Source: Chryseobacterium paridis (GTDB lineage Bacteria > Bacteroidota > Bacteroidia > Flavobacteriales > Weeksellaceae). From it: DNA of 64,000 bases. Below, piece after piece: positions 8,889 through 17,576 of the stretch; positions within the stretch are counted from its first letter, which is position 1; the number at the start of each line of letters is the position of its first letter. The notes beneath the pieces are model-generated. The model ran no database searches. It saw only the letters and a program-made list of their open reading frames with translations, and had not been told where the DNA came from. Location: positions 682,001 to 746,000 of the forward strand of contig NZ_JAENHK010000010.1 of NCBI RefSeq assembly GCF_016595215.1, given 5' to 3'. Position numbers and translations under genes: made by a program.

Positions 8889-10172
8889 ATGAACAACGAA
8901 TTAAAAAAAAGAGACCGGGCTGTAAACTGGCACCCGTATACGCAGATGAAAACAGCGGATGATGCAATTCCGATTGTCAGAGGGGAAGGGGTGTATCTTT
9001 ATGACAATGAAGGTAAAAAATATATTGATGCTGTTTCCTCATGGTGGGTTACTCTACATGGACATGCCAATCCGCATATTGCCCAGCGCGTTTTCAATCA
9101 GTTAAATACATTAGAGCAAGTAATCTTTGCAGGGTTTACCCACGAACCGGCAATACAGCTTTCTGAAAATTTATTAAAATTGCTTCCTGAAAATCAGGAA
9201 AAGGTTTTCTATTCAGATAATGGATCTACTGCTGTAGAAGTTGCTTTAAAGATGTGTATACAATATGCTTATAATCAAGGAAAAGCAAAAACAAAAATAC
9301 TGGCTTTTAAAGATGCTTATCATGGAGACACTTTCGGGGCAATGTCAGTTAGTGGAAGAAGTGTCTGGACTCAGCCTTTTGGAGAAATGCTCTTCGAAGT
9401 TATTTTCATTGATACTCCTAATTCTGAAAATATAGATGCTCTAAAAGCAGAAATCAGCCAGTTTGCAGATGATATTGCCTGTTTTATTTATGAACCACTT
9501 GTACAGGGTGCTGCGGGAATGTTGATGTATCAACCGGAAGATCTCAGTGAGCTTATGAAATTTTGCAGAAGCAAAGAGATTGTAATGATTCAGGATGAAG
9601 TTTTCACAGGATTCGGAAGAACCGGAAAACTTTTTGCAGCCGATCACCTGACGGAAAAACCAGACATTATGTGTTTTTCAAAAGGGTTGACAGGTGGAAC
9701 GATGCCGATGGGTATTACCACTTGTTCTCAGGAAATTTTCAATGCTTTTTTATCGGATGATAAGTATAAAACATTGTTTCATGGTCACTCATTTACAGCT
9801 AATCCTTTAGCTTGTACTGCAGCATTGGCCAGTATGGAACTTTTATTACAAGAAAATACACAGATTGCTATACGAAGAATAAGTGAGCAGCATTCCGATT
9901 TCACAAAGATTCTCCGTGAACATCATGGTGTAAAAAATGTACGCCAAATGGGTACTATCATCGCCTGGGAACTAAAAACAGAGGCGCAGACTTCTTATTT
10001 CAATGAAATAGGAAAGAAAACGTATGATGAGTTTTTACTTCGTGGAATCATCATGCGTCCATTGGGAAATGTGATGTATCTGGTTCCTCCTTATTGCATT
10101 ACTTCTGAAGAGCTTGATTTTATTTATAAAAATATCATTGAAGTTATCAACCTATTTCTACAACAGGAATAG
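8889..10172 (+). CDS. bioA: Adenosylmethionine-8-amino-7-oxononanoate aminotransferase BioA
   Basis: PLP transaminase converting KAPA to DAPA with S-adenosylmethionine as the usual amino donor. 427 residues, typical for class III aminotransferases. The N-terminus RAVNWHPYTQMKT is the BioA hallmark (the SAM/KAPA-binding W and Y residues); SSWWVTLHGHANPHI follows. FYSDNGSTAVEVALKM, IQDEVFTGFGRTG and the Schiff-base lysine K265 in CFSKGLTGG are intact. Last gene of the biotin cluster, separated from bioB by the hairpin spacer. Confidence 0.96.
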   Translation: MNNELKKRDRAVNWHPYTQMKTADDAIPIVRGEGVYLYDNEGKKYIDAVSSWWVTLHGHANPHIAQRVFNQLNTLEQVIFAGFTHEPAIQLSENLLKLLPENQEKVFYSDNGSTAVEVALKMCIQYAYNQGKAKTKILAFKDAYHGDTFGAMSVSGRSVWTQPFGEMLFEVIFIDTPNSENIDALKAEISQFADDIACFIYEPLVQGAAGMLMYQPEDLSELMKFCRSKEIVMIQDEVFTGFGRTGKLFAADHLTEKPDIMCFSKGLTGGTMPMGITTCSQEIFNAFLSDDKYKTLFHGHSFTANPLACTAALASMELLLQENTQIAIRRISEQHSDFTKILREHHGVKNVRQMGTIIAWELKTEAQTSYFNEIGKKTYDEFLLRGIIMRPLGNVMYLVPPYCITSEELDFIYKNIIEVINLFLQQE

Positions 10173-10175
10173 TCC

Positions 10176-10267
10176 ATACTCTCGCTATTAACGAAAAATA
10201 AAGCAGAACAAAAAACACAAAATACAATCTACTGAATTGGTTTAATTAGCGAGAGTATATTTTTTTT
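10176..10267 (+). terminator. Long-loop hairpin with T-tract after bioA
   Basis: A 12-bp perfect stem, ATACTCTCGCTA (10176-10187) with TAGCGAGAGTAT (10247-10258), encloses about 59 nt and is followed by a run of T residues from 10260. The stem and T-tract fit a terminator; the loop is unusually long. Confidence 0.65.
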
Positions 10268-10320
10268 ATCACAGATTGGATAGAATTATTTTCTTAGCAA
10301 AAGTTCAATTTTATAGTTGT

Positions 10321-10653
10321 TTAAGACACCAACGATCTGGAATTATTTCCCCACGCATCCAAAGCTTCAAGAATGGGGCCTAATTTCAAAGCGTTATCTG
10401 TAAGATGATAATAAACCTCCGGTGGGAAATTATATACTTCAACCCGTTGAATAATGTGATCTTCTTCAAGCTGTTTCAATTGCTCGGACAGCACTTTTTT
10501 TGAAACCCTCGGAATGATCCGCCAAAGCTCTGCAAACCGGACTTCTTTTTTCTGAAAAAGATAAAATAAAATTAATGGTTTCCACTTCCCGGAAATCATA
10601 TCTAAACTTCTTCTTAAACCGCAGTTTTTAAACTCCTCAAAATTCATAAACAC
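10321..10653 (-). CDS. HxlR-family regulator
   Basis: 110-residue winged-helix regulator of the HxlR/YodB type (RRSLDMISGKWKPLILFYL, then FAELWRIIPRVSKKVLSEQLKQLEEDHIIQR and a beta-wing with YNFPPEVYYHLT). A cysteine at residue 11 sits where the redox- or electrophile-sensing cysteine of YodB and HypR lies, so oxidative or quinone sensing is plausible. It is divergent from the metallo-beta-lactamase-fold gene with 154 nt between them and probably controls it. Confidence 0.88.
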   Translation of the reverse strand: MFMNFEEFKNCGLRRSLDMISGKWKPLILFYLFQKKEVRFAELWRIIPRVSKKVLSEQLKQLEEDHIIQRVEVYNFPPEVYYHLTDNALKLGPILEALDAWGNNSRSLVS

Positions 10654-10732
10654 TTTTTATGGTGAAACAAATGTCGTGAATTAATAAAAAATAAATTCAA
10701 AAAAGCATTTCACTCCTCAATTTCTATAAAAT

Positions 10733-10787
10733 AAGATTACCTTTTTGTAACCATCCATTATTAAAGCACCTGTGTCCCATAGCTTTG
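10733..10787 (+). promoter_or_regulatory. Promoter region with imperfect inverted repeat before the MBL-fold gene
   Basis: TAGCTTTG at 10780-10787 fits the TAnnTTTG -7 element and lies 20 nt before the ATG at 10808. Upstream, around 10733-10752, GATTAC-CTTTTT-GTAACC is an imperfect inverted repeat and a possible operator for the divergent HxlR regulator. No clean -33 TTG at the optimal distance. Confidence 0.45.
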
Positions 10788-10807
10788 TAAAGTAAAATTT
10801 CAAAACA

Positions 10808-11569
10808 ATGAAAATAGAATTCTGGCGTAATGCAACACTTGTACTTATTGTGAATAATACTCGTATACTGGTTGATCCTATGCTTGGCGAAAAAGGCTCC
10901 CTTGGAATTTTTCCAATGACAGACAATGAATTGTTAAATCCGTTGGTTGACCTTCCATTTGACAATCAAACACTATTGGAAAAATTAAAAAAAGTAGATG
11001 CTGTTGCTGTATCACATCTTCACCCTGATCATTGGGATGTGAAGGCAATCGAATTATTAGATAAAAATATACCTGTTTTTTGTTCATCGGTTATAGCAGA
11101 ACAGATTTCTCAATATGGATTTAAAAATACTATACCCATTGAGGAAAAAATCACCTGGAATGCCATTGATATTTCATTGACCAAAGGACGTCATGGAACA
11201 GGTGAAATTGGCGAAAAGATGGGGCTTGTTAATGGTTTTATATTTAAATCTGCAGATAAGACAACTTACATTGTGGGCGACAGCATCTGGTGTTCTGAAG
11301 TTGCAGAAGCGATTAATACATACCAACCCCAAAATATTATCGTTGCAGGAGGTGCTGCCACTTTCAACGTTGGTGATCCAATCATTATGAATACGAAAGA
11401 TATTATCAACACCTGTCGTTATGCTCCGAAAGCTTCTGTCTGGATAACCCACCTTGAGACGGTAAGTCATTGTAAGGAAGATAGAAAATTTACCCGAAAA
11501 AAAATAAAAGAAAACAATTTGCAGGATCAATGTTTCATCCTCAATGATGGAGAAGAAGTAAATATTTGA
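10808..11569 (+). CDS. Metallo-beta-lactamase-fold hydrolase (UlaG-like)
   Basis: 253-residue cytoplasmic protein of the MBL superfamily. The metal motif HxHxDH is SHLHPDHW (H70, H72, D74, H75); further ligands fit H129 in GRHGTG, D158 in VGDSIW and H215 in ITHLE. This is the L-ascorbate-6-phosphate lactonase/UlaG-like branch rather than a true beta-lactamase; no signal peptide. The substrate is unknown. Divergence from an HxlR regulator suggests induction by a toxic or reactive compound. Confidence 0.85.
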   Translation: MKIEFWRNATLVLIVNNTRILVDPMLGEKGSLGIFPMTDNELLNPLVDLPFDNQTLLEKLKKVDAVAVSHLHPDHWDVKAIELLDKNIPVFCSSVIAEQISQYGFKNTIPIEEKITWNAIDISLTKGRHGTGEIGEKMGLVNGFIFKSADKTTYIVGDSIWCSEVAEAINTYQPQNIIVAGGAATFNVGDPIIMNTKDIINTCRYAPKASVWITHLETVSHCKEDRKFTRKKIKENNLQDQCFILNDGEEVNI

Positions 11570-11665
11570 TTCTGCGTATTCGAAATTTAGACTTTCAATT
11601 TTTTCTCATGGATATTGATTTTCCTCCATTAAACACTTAAATTAGCCTCTATAAAAATTATTACA

Positions 11666-12202
11666 ATGACTCTTGAAACAGAAAGGTTAGTACTTCGGGA
11701 TCTTGACGTGAATGACAAAGAAGCAATTTTCGAATACCGCTCAGATGCTGAAACCAATCAATTTCAAAGCTGGATTCCAAAAACATTAGAAGAAGTTGAA
11801 ACTTTTATTCTTAATAACTCCAAAGAGTTCAATCAACCCGAAAGCTGGTATCAATTGTTAATCACCGATAAAATGACAGAAGAAGTTATTGGAGATATTG
11901 GTGTCCATTTCATTGACAGTGCAAGTAAACAGGTAGAATTTGGAATTACTTTGAACAAAAAACACCATCATAAAGGATATGCATCAGAGGCATTGACAGG
12001 TTTAATTGAACTGATGTTTAAAGAACTGAAAAAACATAGAATAACTGCATCTATCGATCCTGATAATGCTAGTTCAATGATGCTAATGGAGCGTATCGGC
12101 TTTAGAAAAGAGGGACATTTTATTAAAAGTTTATACCTTAATGGAATCTGGGTAGATGATGTAATTTATGCATTATTACAAGAAGAGTGGACTACTAGAT
12201 AA
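11666..12202 (+). CDS. GNAT N-acetyltransferase (RimJ/RimL-like)
   Basis: 178-residue acetyltransferase. It opens with LETERLVLRDLDVNDKEAIFEY, the classic RimJ/RimL-type start, and carries the acetyl-CoA loop in KKHHHKGYASEALTGLIELMF and the C-terminal VDDVIYALL. Probable target is an amino group on a protein or small molecule; it cannot be named. The downstream AraC gene follows within 10 nt, so the two may be co-transcribed. Confidence 0.85.
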   Translation: MTLETERLVLRDLDVNDKEAIFEYRSDAETNQFQSWIPKTLEEVETFILNNSKEFNQPESWYQLLITDKMTEEVIGDIGVHFIDSASKQVEFGITLNKKHHHKGYASEALTGLIELMFKELKKHRITASIDPDNASSMMLMERIGFRKEGHFIKSLYLNGIWVDDVIYALLQEEWTTR

Positions 12203-12209
12203 ATTTGCA

Positions 12210-13139
12210 ATGGAAGATCTCAATTTTGAATCCAATTCATTATTGGAATTATACAATCACCTTAACCTTTCAGTAAATCTTATTGACGCTGCTGAAGGGT
12301 TTTCCATTTTTAATTTAAAAGATATTGGTTTTAAACTTCCTTATCAGTCAACTTCTTACCGCCCCAATTTCTTTTCTTTCCTTTTTATTAAAGATGGAAT
12401 AGGACATTATACCATTGATGAGCATACATTTGAAGTAAAACCACATTCTGTTTATTTTACCAACCCCAGTAACTACAGAACCTTTGGTTGGGACAAAATT
12501 GAAGAAATCTACCTCATAACATTTGATGAAACTTTTTTAAAGAAATACATCAGTAAAGAAATTTTTGATGACTTTCCTTTTCTATTAACAGAGAAGATTA
12601 AGCCTAAAATGGTGACTGATGAGTTCTATCACAAGGCAGAATATATTTATCTTCAGATCCAATCCGAATATACAAGTAATTCTCCTGAAAAATATAAAAT
12701 TATTGGTCATCTGCTGGCCGTTTTGTTTTATAAAATCAAAGAATATTTCTGGCAGGATTATGATCCTATATATGAAGGGAACCGAAGTTCACAAATCGTA
12801 AAATCTTTTAAACAACTTTTGGAAAAACACTACCGGGATTTAAGTTCTAATAAAATAGAAACAGTCTTCAGGGTGCAGGATTATGCCAATGCACAAAATC
12901 TTCATCCCAACTACTTAAGTTCTGTCATCAAAACTAAAACAGGAAAACCTATTGCCACATGGATTGCAGAAAAGACAATTTCTGAAGCCAAATCCCTATT
13001 AAAAAATTCCTCCATCTCCATTAAGGAAATCACTTATAAACTAGGTTTTTCCGAAACAGCACACTTCAGTAATTACTTTAAGAAGCATACCCATACTACA
13101 CCTGTTCAATACAGAAGGGAGTTGAAAAAAAACATATAA
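12210..13139 (+). CDS. AraC-family transcriptional regulator
   Basis: 309-residue regulator with an N-terminal cupin-like sensing half (to about residue 190) and a C-terminal double helix-turn-helix: VQDYANAQNLHPNYLSSVIKTKTGKPIATWI, then SISIKEITYKLGFSETAHFSNYFKKHTHTTPVQYR. I prefer the ATG at 12210 (MEDLNFES) because a start at 12168 would overlap the GNAT gene by 35 nt and add 14 atypical residues. It lies just upstream of a short-chain dehydrogenase gene, and a perfect inverted repeat in the gap is a likely binding site. Confidence 0.9.
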   Translation: MEDLNFESNSLLELYNHLNLSVNLIDAAEGFSIFNLKDIGFKLPYQSTSYRPNFFSFLFIKDGIGHYTIDEHTFEVKPHSVYFTNPSNYRTFGWDKIEEIYLITFDETFLKKYISKEIFDDFPFLLTEKIKPKMVTDEFYHKAEYIYLQIQSEYTSNSPEKYKIIGHLLAVLFYKIKEYFWQDYDPIYEGNRSSQIVKSFKQLLEKHYRDLSSNKIETVFRVQDYANAQNLHPNYLSSVIKTKTGKPIATWIAEKTISEAKSLLKNSSISIKEITYKLGFSETAHFSNYFKKHTHTTPVQYRRELKKNI

Positions 13140-13163
13140 CATCTTTTTCGCCACATTTGAAAT

Positions 13164-13220
13164 TTGCAAATAATGCTTTATTATTTGCAACCAATACCTC
13201 TTGTCGTCATTCTACCTTTG
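13164..13220 (+). promoter_or_regulatory. Operator-like inverted repeat and promoter for the first SDR
   Basis: TTGCAAATAA (13164-13173) and TTATTTGCAA (13181-13190) are perfect 10-bp arms separated by 7 nt. TACCTTTG at 13213-13220 fits the -7 element, with a TTTG at 13184-13187 inside the right arm that could be an overlong-spaced -33 element. The layout fits control of the SDR by the AraC protein encoded immediately upstream. Confidence 0.6.
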
Positions 13221-13249
13221 TCTTATAAAATTAAAACATCCAAAAAGAC

Positions 13250-13990
13250 ATGAACAATTTATCAGAAAAAGTAGTATTAGTTACAGGAGCTTCAAAAGGA
13301 ATAGGAGCTGAAGTAGCAAAAAAATTAGGAGAAGCTAATGCCAAAGTCATTGTAAACTATGCAGGAAGTAAGGCTGAAGCAGATGATGTGGTAAGCTCAA
13401 TTAAAGAAAAAGGAGGAGAAGCTATCGCTGTACAGGCAGACGTCAGTAAAACAGCAGATGTACAATCACTTTTCGACCAGGCTATTGCACATTTTGGAAG
13501 AATAGATGTATTGGTAAACAATGCCGGAATCATGATTACAAAAACGATCCAGGAAACTACAGACGAAGAGTTTGACCGCCAGTTTAATATCAATGTAAAA
13601 GGCGTATTCAATACACTTAGAGAAGCTGCTACCAGATTAGACGATAATGGAACTATTATCAATTTCTCCACTTCTGTCAACCGTTTAATGTTACCAGGAT
13701 ATGCGACCTATGTGGCAACAAAATCTGCCGTAGAACAGTTAACCAGGGTTTTCTCAAGAGAAGTTGGAAACAGAGGAATTAATGTCAATTCAGTTTCTCC
13801 CGGACCTACAGCAACTGCACTTTTCCTTAACGGAAAACCTAAGGAAGTAATTGACAGGCTGGCATCATTAAACCCTTTTGGAAGAATTGCAGAAACAGAT
13901 GATATTGCAAATGTTGTGGTATTTCTTGCCAGCAATGAAGCCAAATGGATCAATGCACAGAATATTGGGGTGAATGGGGGAATGGCTTAG
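13250..13990 (+). CDS. Short-chain dehydrogenase/reductase (FabG-like)
   Basis: 246-residue NAD(P)-dependent oxidoreductase. Rossmann motif VTGASKGIGAE at the N-terminus, NNAGIM in the middle, and the catalytic YxxxK is Y154/K158 (in ATYVATKSA). The C-terminus INAQNIGVNGGMA is typical. FabG-like in length but not adjacent to fatty-acid genes; the substrate is likely a small ketone, aldehyde or alcohol. Likely controlled by the AraC regulator upstream. A homologous SDR follows 195 nt downstream. Confidence 0.9.
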   Translation: MNNLSEKVVLVTGASKGIGAEVAKKLGEANAKVIVNYAGSKAEADDVVSSIKEKGGEAIAVQADVSKTADVQSLFDQAIAHFGRIDVLVNNAGIMITKTIQETTDEEFDRQFNINVKGVFNTLREAATRLDDNGTIINFSTSVNRLMLPGYATYVATKSAVEQLTRVFSREVGNRGINVNSVSPGPTATALFLNGKPKEVIDRLASLNPFGRIAETDDIANVVVFLASNEAKWINAQNIGVNGGMA

Positions 13991-14141
13991 TTAATTGAAA
14001 GTGGAAAGTTGAGAGTTGAAAGTTTCGGGATGCGCGATGCGAGTTTGAGGGTATCAGAGTTTTAGGGTCTTAGAGTTAATAAGTCTACTGATACATAACT
14101 TCTAATCTCTCCATTTTCAACTTTCCACTTTCAATTTCTCA
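13991..14141. repeat. Hairpin spacer of the GAAAGTGGAAAG type, second copy
   Basis: A perfect 20-bp inverted repeat: AATTGAAAGTGGAAAGTTGA (13993-14012) and its complement at 14117-14136, with about 104 nt between, extended by imperfect pairing. The same arm sequence recurs at 8728-8888. The loop is unrelated in the two copies. It separates the two SDR genes. Confidence 0.85.
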
Positions 14142-14185
14142 TAAATACATGAATACTTTTTACATTAATACATAAAAAAAATAAA

Positions 14186-14941
14186 ATGAACAACAATTTA
14201 CATGGCAAAACAGCCTTAATAACAGGCTCTGCCCGAGGATTAGGTAAAGCTATTGCAGAGCGTTATGCTGCTCTGGGAGCAAATATTATTATCAATTATT
14301 CTAAAGACAAATCTTCAGCAGATGAAGTGGTCTCCAATATTAAAGCCATGAACGTAGGCGTAATCGCAGTACAGGCAGACGTAAGTAAAGTGGCTGATAT
14401 AGAAAGACTTTTTAATGAAGCTAAAAATGCTTTTGGAAAGATAGATATAGTTGTTGCCAATGCAGGAATAGAAATGGTGGAAACACCAGTGACCGCGTTT
14501 ACTGAAGAGCAGTTTGACAGACTATTCAGTATCAATACCAAAGGAGCTTATTTTACAATGCAGCAGGCCGCAAAAAATGTAGAAGATAATGGCCGTATCA
14601 TTTATATTGCTTCCAGTACTACATCTTTTCCGGTTCCCGGAATGGCAGTGTATGGAGGAAGTAAAACAACACCTCGGTACATGGTAGATGTCCTTTCAAA
14701 AGAAATTGGACACCGAGGAGTAACGGTTAATTCTATTATTCCTTTTGCGGTAGATCACTCCGGTATTTTTGCTGAAGAAAACAGCTATCCGGAATTGAGA
14801 AAATCATTGATAGACAGTTGCCCGATGGGAAGGCTGGCAGAAGTGGAGGATGTTGCCAATGCAGCAGAATTTTTTGCAAGCGATCTATCATCCTTTATTA
14901 ATGGACAGCATTTATTAATAAACGGTGGTGCAACCCAATAG
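14186..14941 (+). CDS. Short-chain dehydrogenase/reductase
   Basis: 251-residue oxidoreductase, homologous to the SDR at 13250. ITGSARGLGKAIAERY is the cofactor motif, VANAGIEM replaces the common NNAG, and the catalytic pair is Y156/K160 in VYGGSKTT. C-terminus FINGQHLLINGGATQ. The two SDRs probably arose by duplication and share the hairpin spacer between them. Substrate unknown. Confidence 0.9.
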   Translation: MNNNLHGKTALITGSARGLGKAIAERYAALGANIIINYSKDKSSADEVVSNIKAMNVGVIAVQADVSKVADIERLFNEAKNAFGKIDIVVANAGIEMVETPVTAFTEEQFDRLFSINTKGAYFTMQQAAKNVEDNGRIIYIASSTTSFPVPGMAVYGGSKTTPRYMVDVLSKEIGHRGVTVNSIIPFAVDHSGIFAEENSYPELRKSLIDSCPMGRLAEVEDVANAAEFFASDLSSFINGQHLLINGGATQ

Positions 14942-15686
14942 TTTTCGTATTGATCTTAGAACGATGTCATTCTAGAAAACTTTGTTTAAAAAAATTATCT
15001 CTCACAGATCGCACAGATTACACAGATTTAATACACACACATCTGCTTAATCGATGAGATCTGTGGGGAATAAAAAATCTCTGATTCTTTATTCTTTAAA
15101 ACATTATTCCTTGCATTAAAGAATTTTTCTCTCGCAGATCGAGCAGATTACGCAGATTTTTATAACACGAACATCTGCGTAATCAGTGAGGTCTGTAGGA
15201 AATAAAAAATCTCTGATTCTTTATTCTTTAAAACGTTAATTCCTTGTATTAAAGAATTTTTCTCTCTCATATCAAGCAGTTTACACAAATTTTTATAACA
15301 CGAACATCCGCGTAATCAGTGAAATCTGTGGGAAATAAAAATCCCAGACTTCTTACAGCTAAAAAAAAGAATCCTTCATAAAACTTAGCTCCTTCCCAAT
15401 TAACAAAAAGCATAAGAAATAATCCTTAAGAATGCTTTAAACTCTTTATTCTGAACTAAATGAACACTATTTTACGCTTCATATGATTTGAAAATCAGAG
15501 ATGACAAAAAAATAAGTGTTCTTTTTTCCTTATATTTGGTTATTCTTTGGATCAGTTTTTAAAAAGCTGTGAAAAATTCGTTAATCATTAATCCTTTTTA
15601 TAACATTAGTTTCCTTTTTTATATGGTTTATCTGTATAAAATAATGGAAGGATATTTGTAAAAAATAATCAAATAACCCAGCACCC
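14942..15686. other. 745-nt gap with three tandem repeats
   Basis: No credible gene. The region 15001 to about 15350 is a triple tandem repeat described separately; 15351-15686 is AT-rich unique sequence in front of the ClC gene, with no convincing promoter that I can name. Confidence 0.7.
15001..15350. repeat. Three tandem copies of a ~130-nt CAGATC/GATCTGTG palindrome
   Basis: Copies begin at 15001, 15131 and about 15264 (periods 130 and 133 nt). Each starts with CTCRCAGATCG, GCAGATTACRCAGATTT and ends with an inverted arm (ACATCTGCGTAATC, GATCTGTGGG) followed by AAATCTCTGATTCTTTATTC. Copy three is the most diverged. Related fragments occur at about 29830 (CTCGCAGATTTTGCAGATT). This is the widespread intergenic palindrome style of Flavobacteriia. 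Confidence 0.9.
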
Positions 15687-17534
15687 GTGAATATTCACAA
15701 TAAAAGAAAATATCTCAGTTTTCTTAAATTTAAAAGAGATTTTCAAAAATATGGTCTCGAAAAAGTGCGAAGCTATGAACTTATTCTTCATTGGCTGAGC
15801 AACAGGTTGAGCCGTAGTCAATTTCTTATTCTCTCGGGTATCCTGGTAGGATGTACAGCCGGACTTGCAGGGGTGATCCTTAAAACATTGGTTCATACCA
15901 TCCATTATTTTATTGTCAATAAAGTTCATTTTGAATACCAGATGCTTTTCTATATTGTTTTTCCTTTTCTGGGAATTGTACTGACGACCAGCATTGTGTT
16001 GACTATATTTAAAGGTCAGGACAGAAAAGGAATTGGCGCTATTCTGTATGAAATTGCCCAAAACTCAAGTATTGTATCTTCGGTAAAAATGTACTCACAG
16101 ATTGTTCAAAGTGCCATTACTGTCGGACTTGGAGGATCAGCCGGACTGGAAAGCCCGATAGCCGTTACAGGTGCTGCCATTGGATCCAATTATGCCCAGA
16201 CATATAGATTAGGATATAAAGAAAGGACCTTGCTTTTGGCAGCTGGTGCCACTGCTGGTATTGCATCTGCCTTTAATGCTCCGATCGCAGGAGTCATGTT
16301 TGCCTTTGAAATATTATTGACTGGAGTTGTTTTCTCAGACTTTATTCCTTTAGTCGTTGCGGCAGTTTGCGGCAGTCTTTTATCACGAATACTACTTCAG
16401 GAAGATATTCTTTTCAGGTTTCATGCCAGAGAATCTTTTAATTATCATAACGTTCCCTATTATCTGATATTAGGAATTGTAACGGGTTTATATGCCCGAT
16501 ATTTTGTAGTTATTTCTCAAAAAGTAGAACATTTTATCAAAGAGCTTAAAGTCTCCCGAATGCGTAAAGCAATGATCGGAGGAGCTGCGCTGTCTTTACT
16601 TTGTGTATTATTTCCACCATTATTTGGAGAAGGATATGAAACCGTAAAAGACTTCACCAATGGCAATACCCATTTTATTATCGAAAACAGCCTTTTCAGA
16701 TACTTTGAAATAGGGAACTGGACTGTTATTATTTTTCTGGTTCTGATATGTCTGTTAAAAGCTTTTGCTACGTCTATTACAATTTTTAGTGGCGGAAATG
16801 GAGGAAACTTTGCCCCTTCATTATTTGCTGGTGGTACGGTAGGTTTTCTTTTTGCCATGATTTGTCAACAGATCGGATTTGAAGATGTACCGGTGACTAA
16901 TCTGGTATTGGTAGGCATGGCTGGAGCGATGAGTGGAGTATTGTATGCACCTCTTACGGCTATTTTCCTTATTGCTGAATCGAGTTTCGGATATGATTTA
17001 TTTATTCCGCTAATGATCGTTTCCGTGATGTCTTATTTAATGGCAAAATGGTTTTCTCCTATATCTCCTGAATTAAAAAACATGGCCGATGAAGGGAAAA
17101 TATTTACACATGAGCATGACAAAAACCTGGTGTCTTCTCTTCGGACAAAAGAGTTGATTGACTGGGAATCTCAAACTATTAAGTATGATGCTCCTATCAA
17201 TGATCTGTATGAATTGATAAAAAATGGCAATAAGAATATATTTGCAATTGTAAACGATGAAAAAATGTTGAGTGGAATTTTGACCTTAGACGATATCCGC
17301 CCATTACTTTTTAACAGAGATAAAGATGCATCATTAACTATTCAACAGCTGATGAAAGCTCCGCCTGCCGTTATTCACCCTGAAGATGAGCCATTAAAGA
17401 TCATTCAGATATTTGATGAAACCGGTGTATGGAATTTGCCTGTTGTAGATGTACATAACCGGTTTATCGGGTTTATCTCAAAATCTACTGTTTTAATGAG
17501 CTACAGAGAACTTCTAAAAGAGTATTCTGACTAA
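15687..17534 (+). CDS. ClC-family chloride channel/antiporter with CBS pair
   Basis: 615-residue membrane protein. The ClC core (about residues 45-445) has GSAGLESPIAVTG with the gating glutamate at E155 (equivalent to E148 of E. coli ClC) and GGNGGNFAPSLFAGG with the F375/P377 filter segment. A pair of CBS domains fills the C-terminus (about 480-610), likely nucleotide-responsive. With the gating Glu present it may be a H+/Cl- exchanger. The start is a GTG at 15687; an in-frame stop lies at 15666 and no early ATG exists. First of nine co-directional ion-homeostasis genes. Confidence 0.9.
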   Translation: MNIHNKRKYLSFLKFKRDFQKYGLEKVRSYELILHWLSNRLSRSQFLILSGILVGCTAGLAGVILKTLVHTIHYFIVNKVHFEYQMLFYIVFPFLGIVLTTSIVLTIFKGQDRKGIGAILYEIAQNSSIVSSVKMYSQIVQSAITVGLGGSAGLESPIAVTGAAIGSNYAQTYRLGYKERTLLLAAGATAGIASAFNAPIAGVMFAFEILLTGVVFSDFIPLVVAAVCGSLLSRILLQEDILFRFHARESFNYHNVPYYLILGIVTGLYARYFVVISQKVEHFIKELKVSRMRKAMIGGAALSLLCVLFPPLFGEGYETVKDFTNGNTHFIIENSLFRYFEIGNWTVIIFLVLICLLKAFATSITIFSGGNGGNFAPSLFAGGTVGFLFAMICQQIGFEDVPVTNLVLVGMAGAMSGVLYAPLTAIFLIAESSFGYDLFIPLMIVSVMSYLMAKWFSPISPELKNMADEGKIFTHEHDKNLVSSLRTKELIDWESQTIKYDAPINDLYELIKNGNKNIFAIVNDEKMLSGILTLDDIRPLLFNRDKDASLTIQQLMKAPPAVIHPEDEPLKIIQIFDETGVWNLPVVDVHNRFIGFISKSTVLMSYRELLKEYSD

Positions 17535-17576
17535 AATATTTTCATTTACCAAAATCCTATTTGACATCTTGCAATT

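Noticed and set aside
12168..12209. Upstream extension of the AraC gene
   Set aside because: Would overlap the GNAT gene by 35 nt; the ATG at 12210 gives a normal N-terminus.
15001..15350. CRISPR array
   Set aside because: Only three long diverging copies with no unique spacers and no cas genes; ordinary tandem palindromes.
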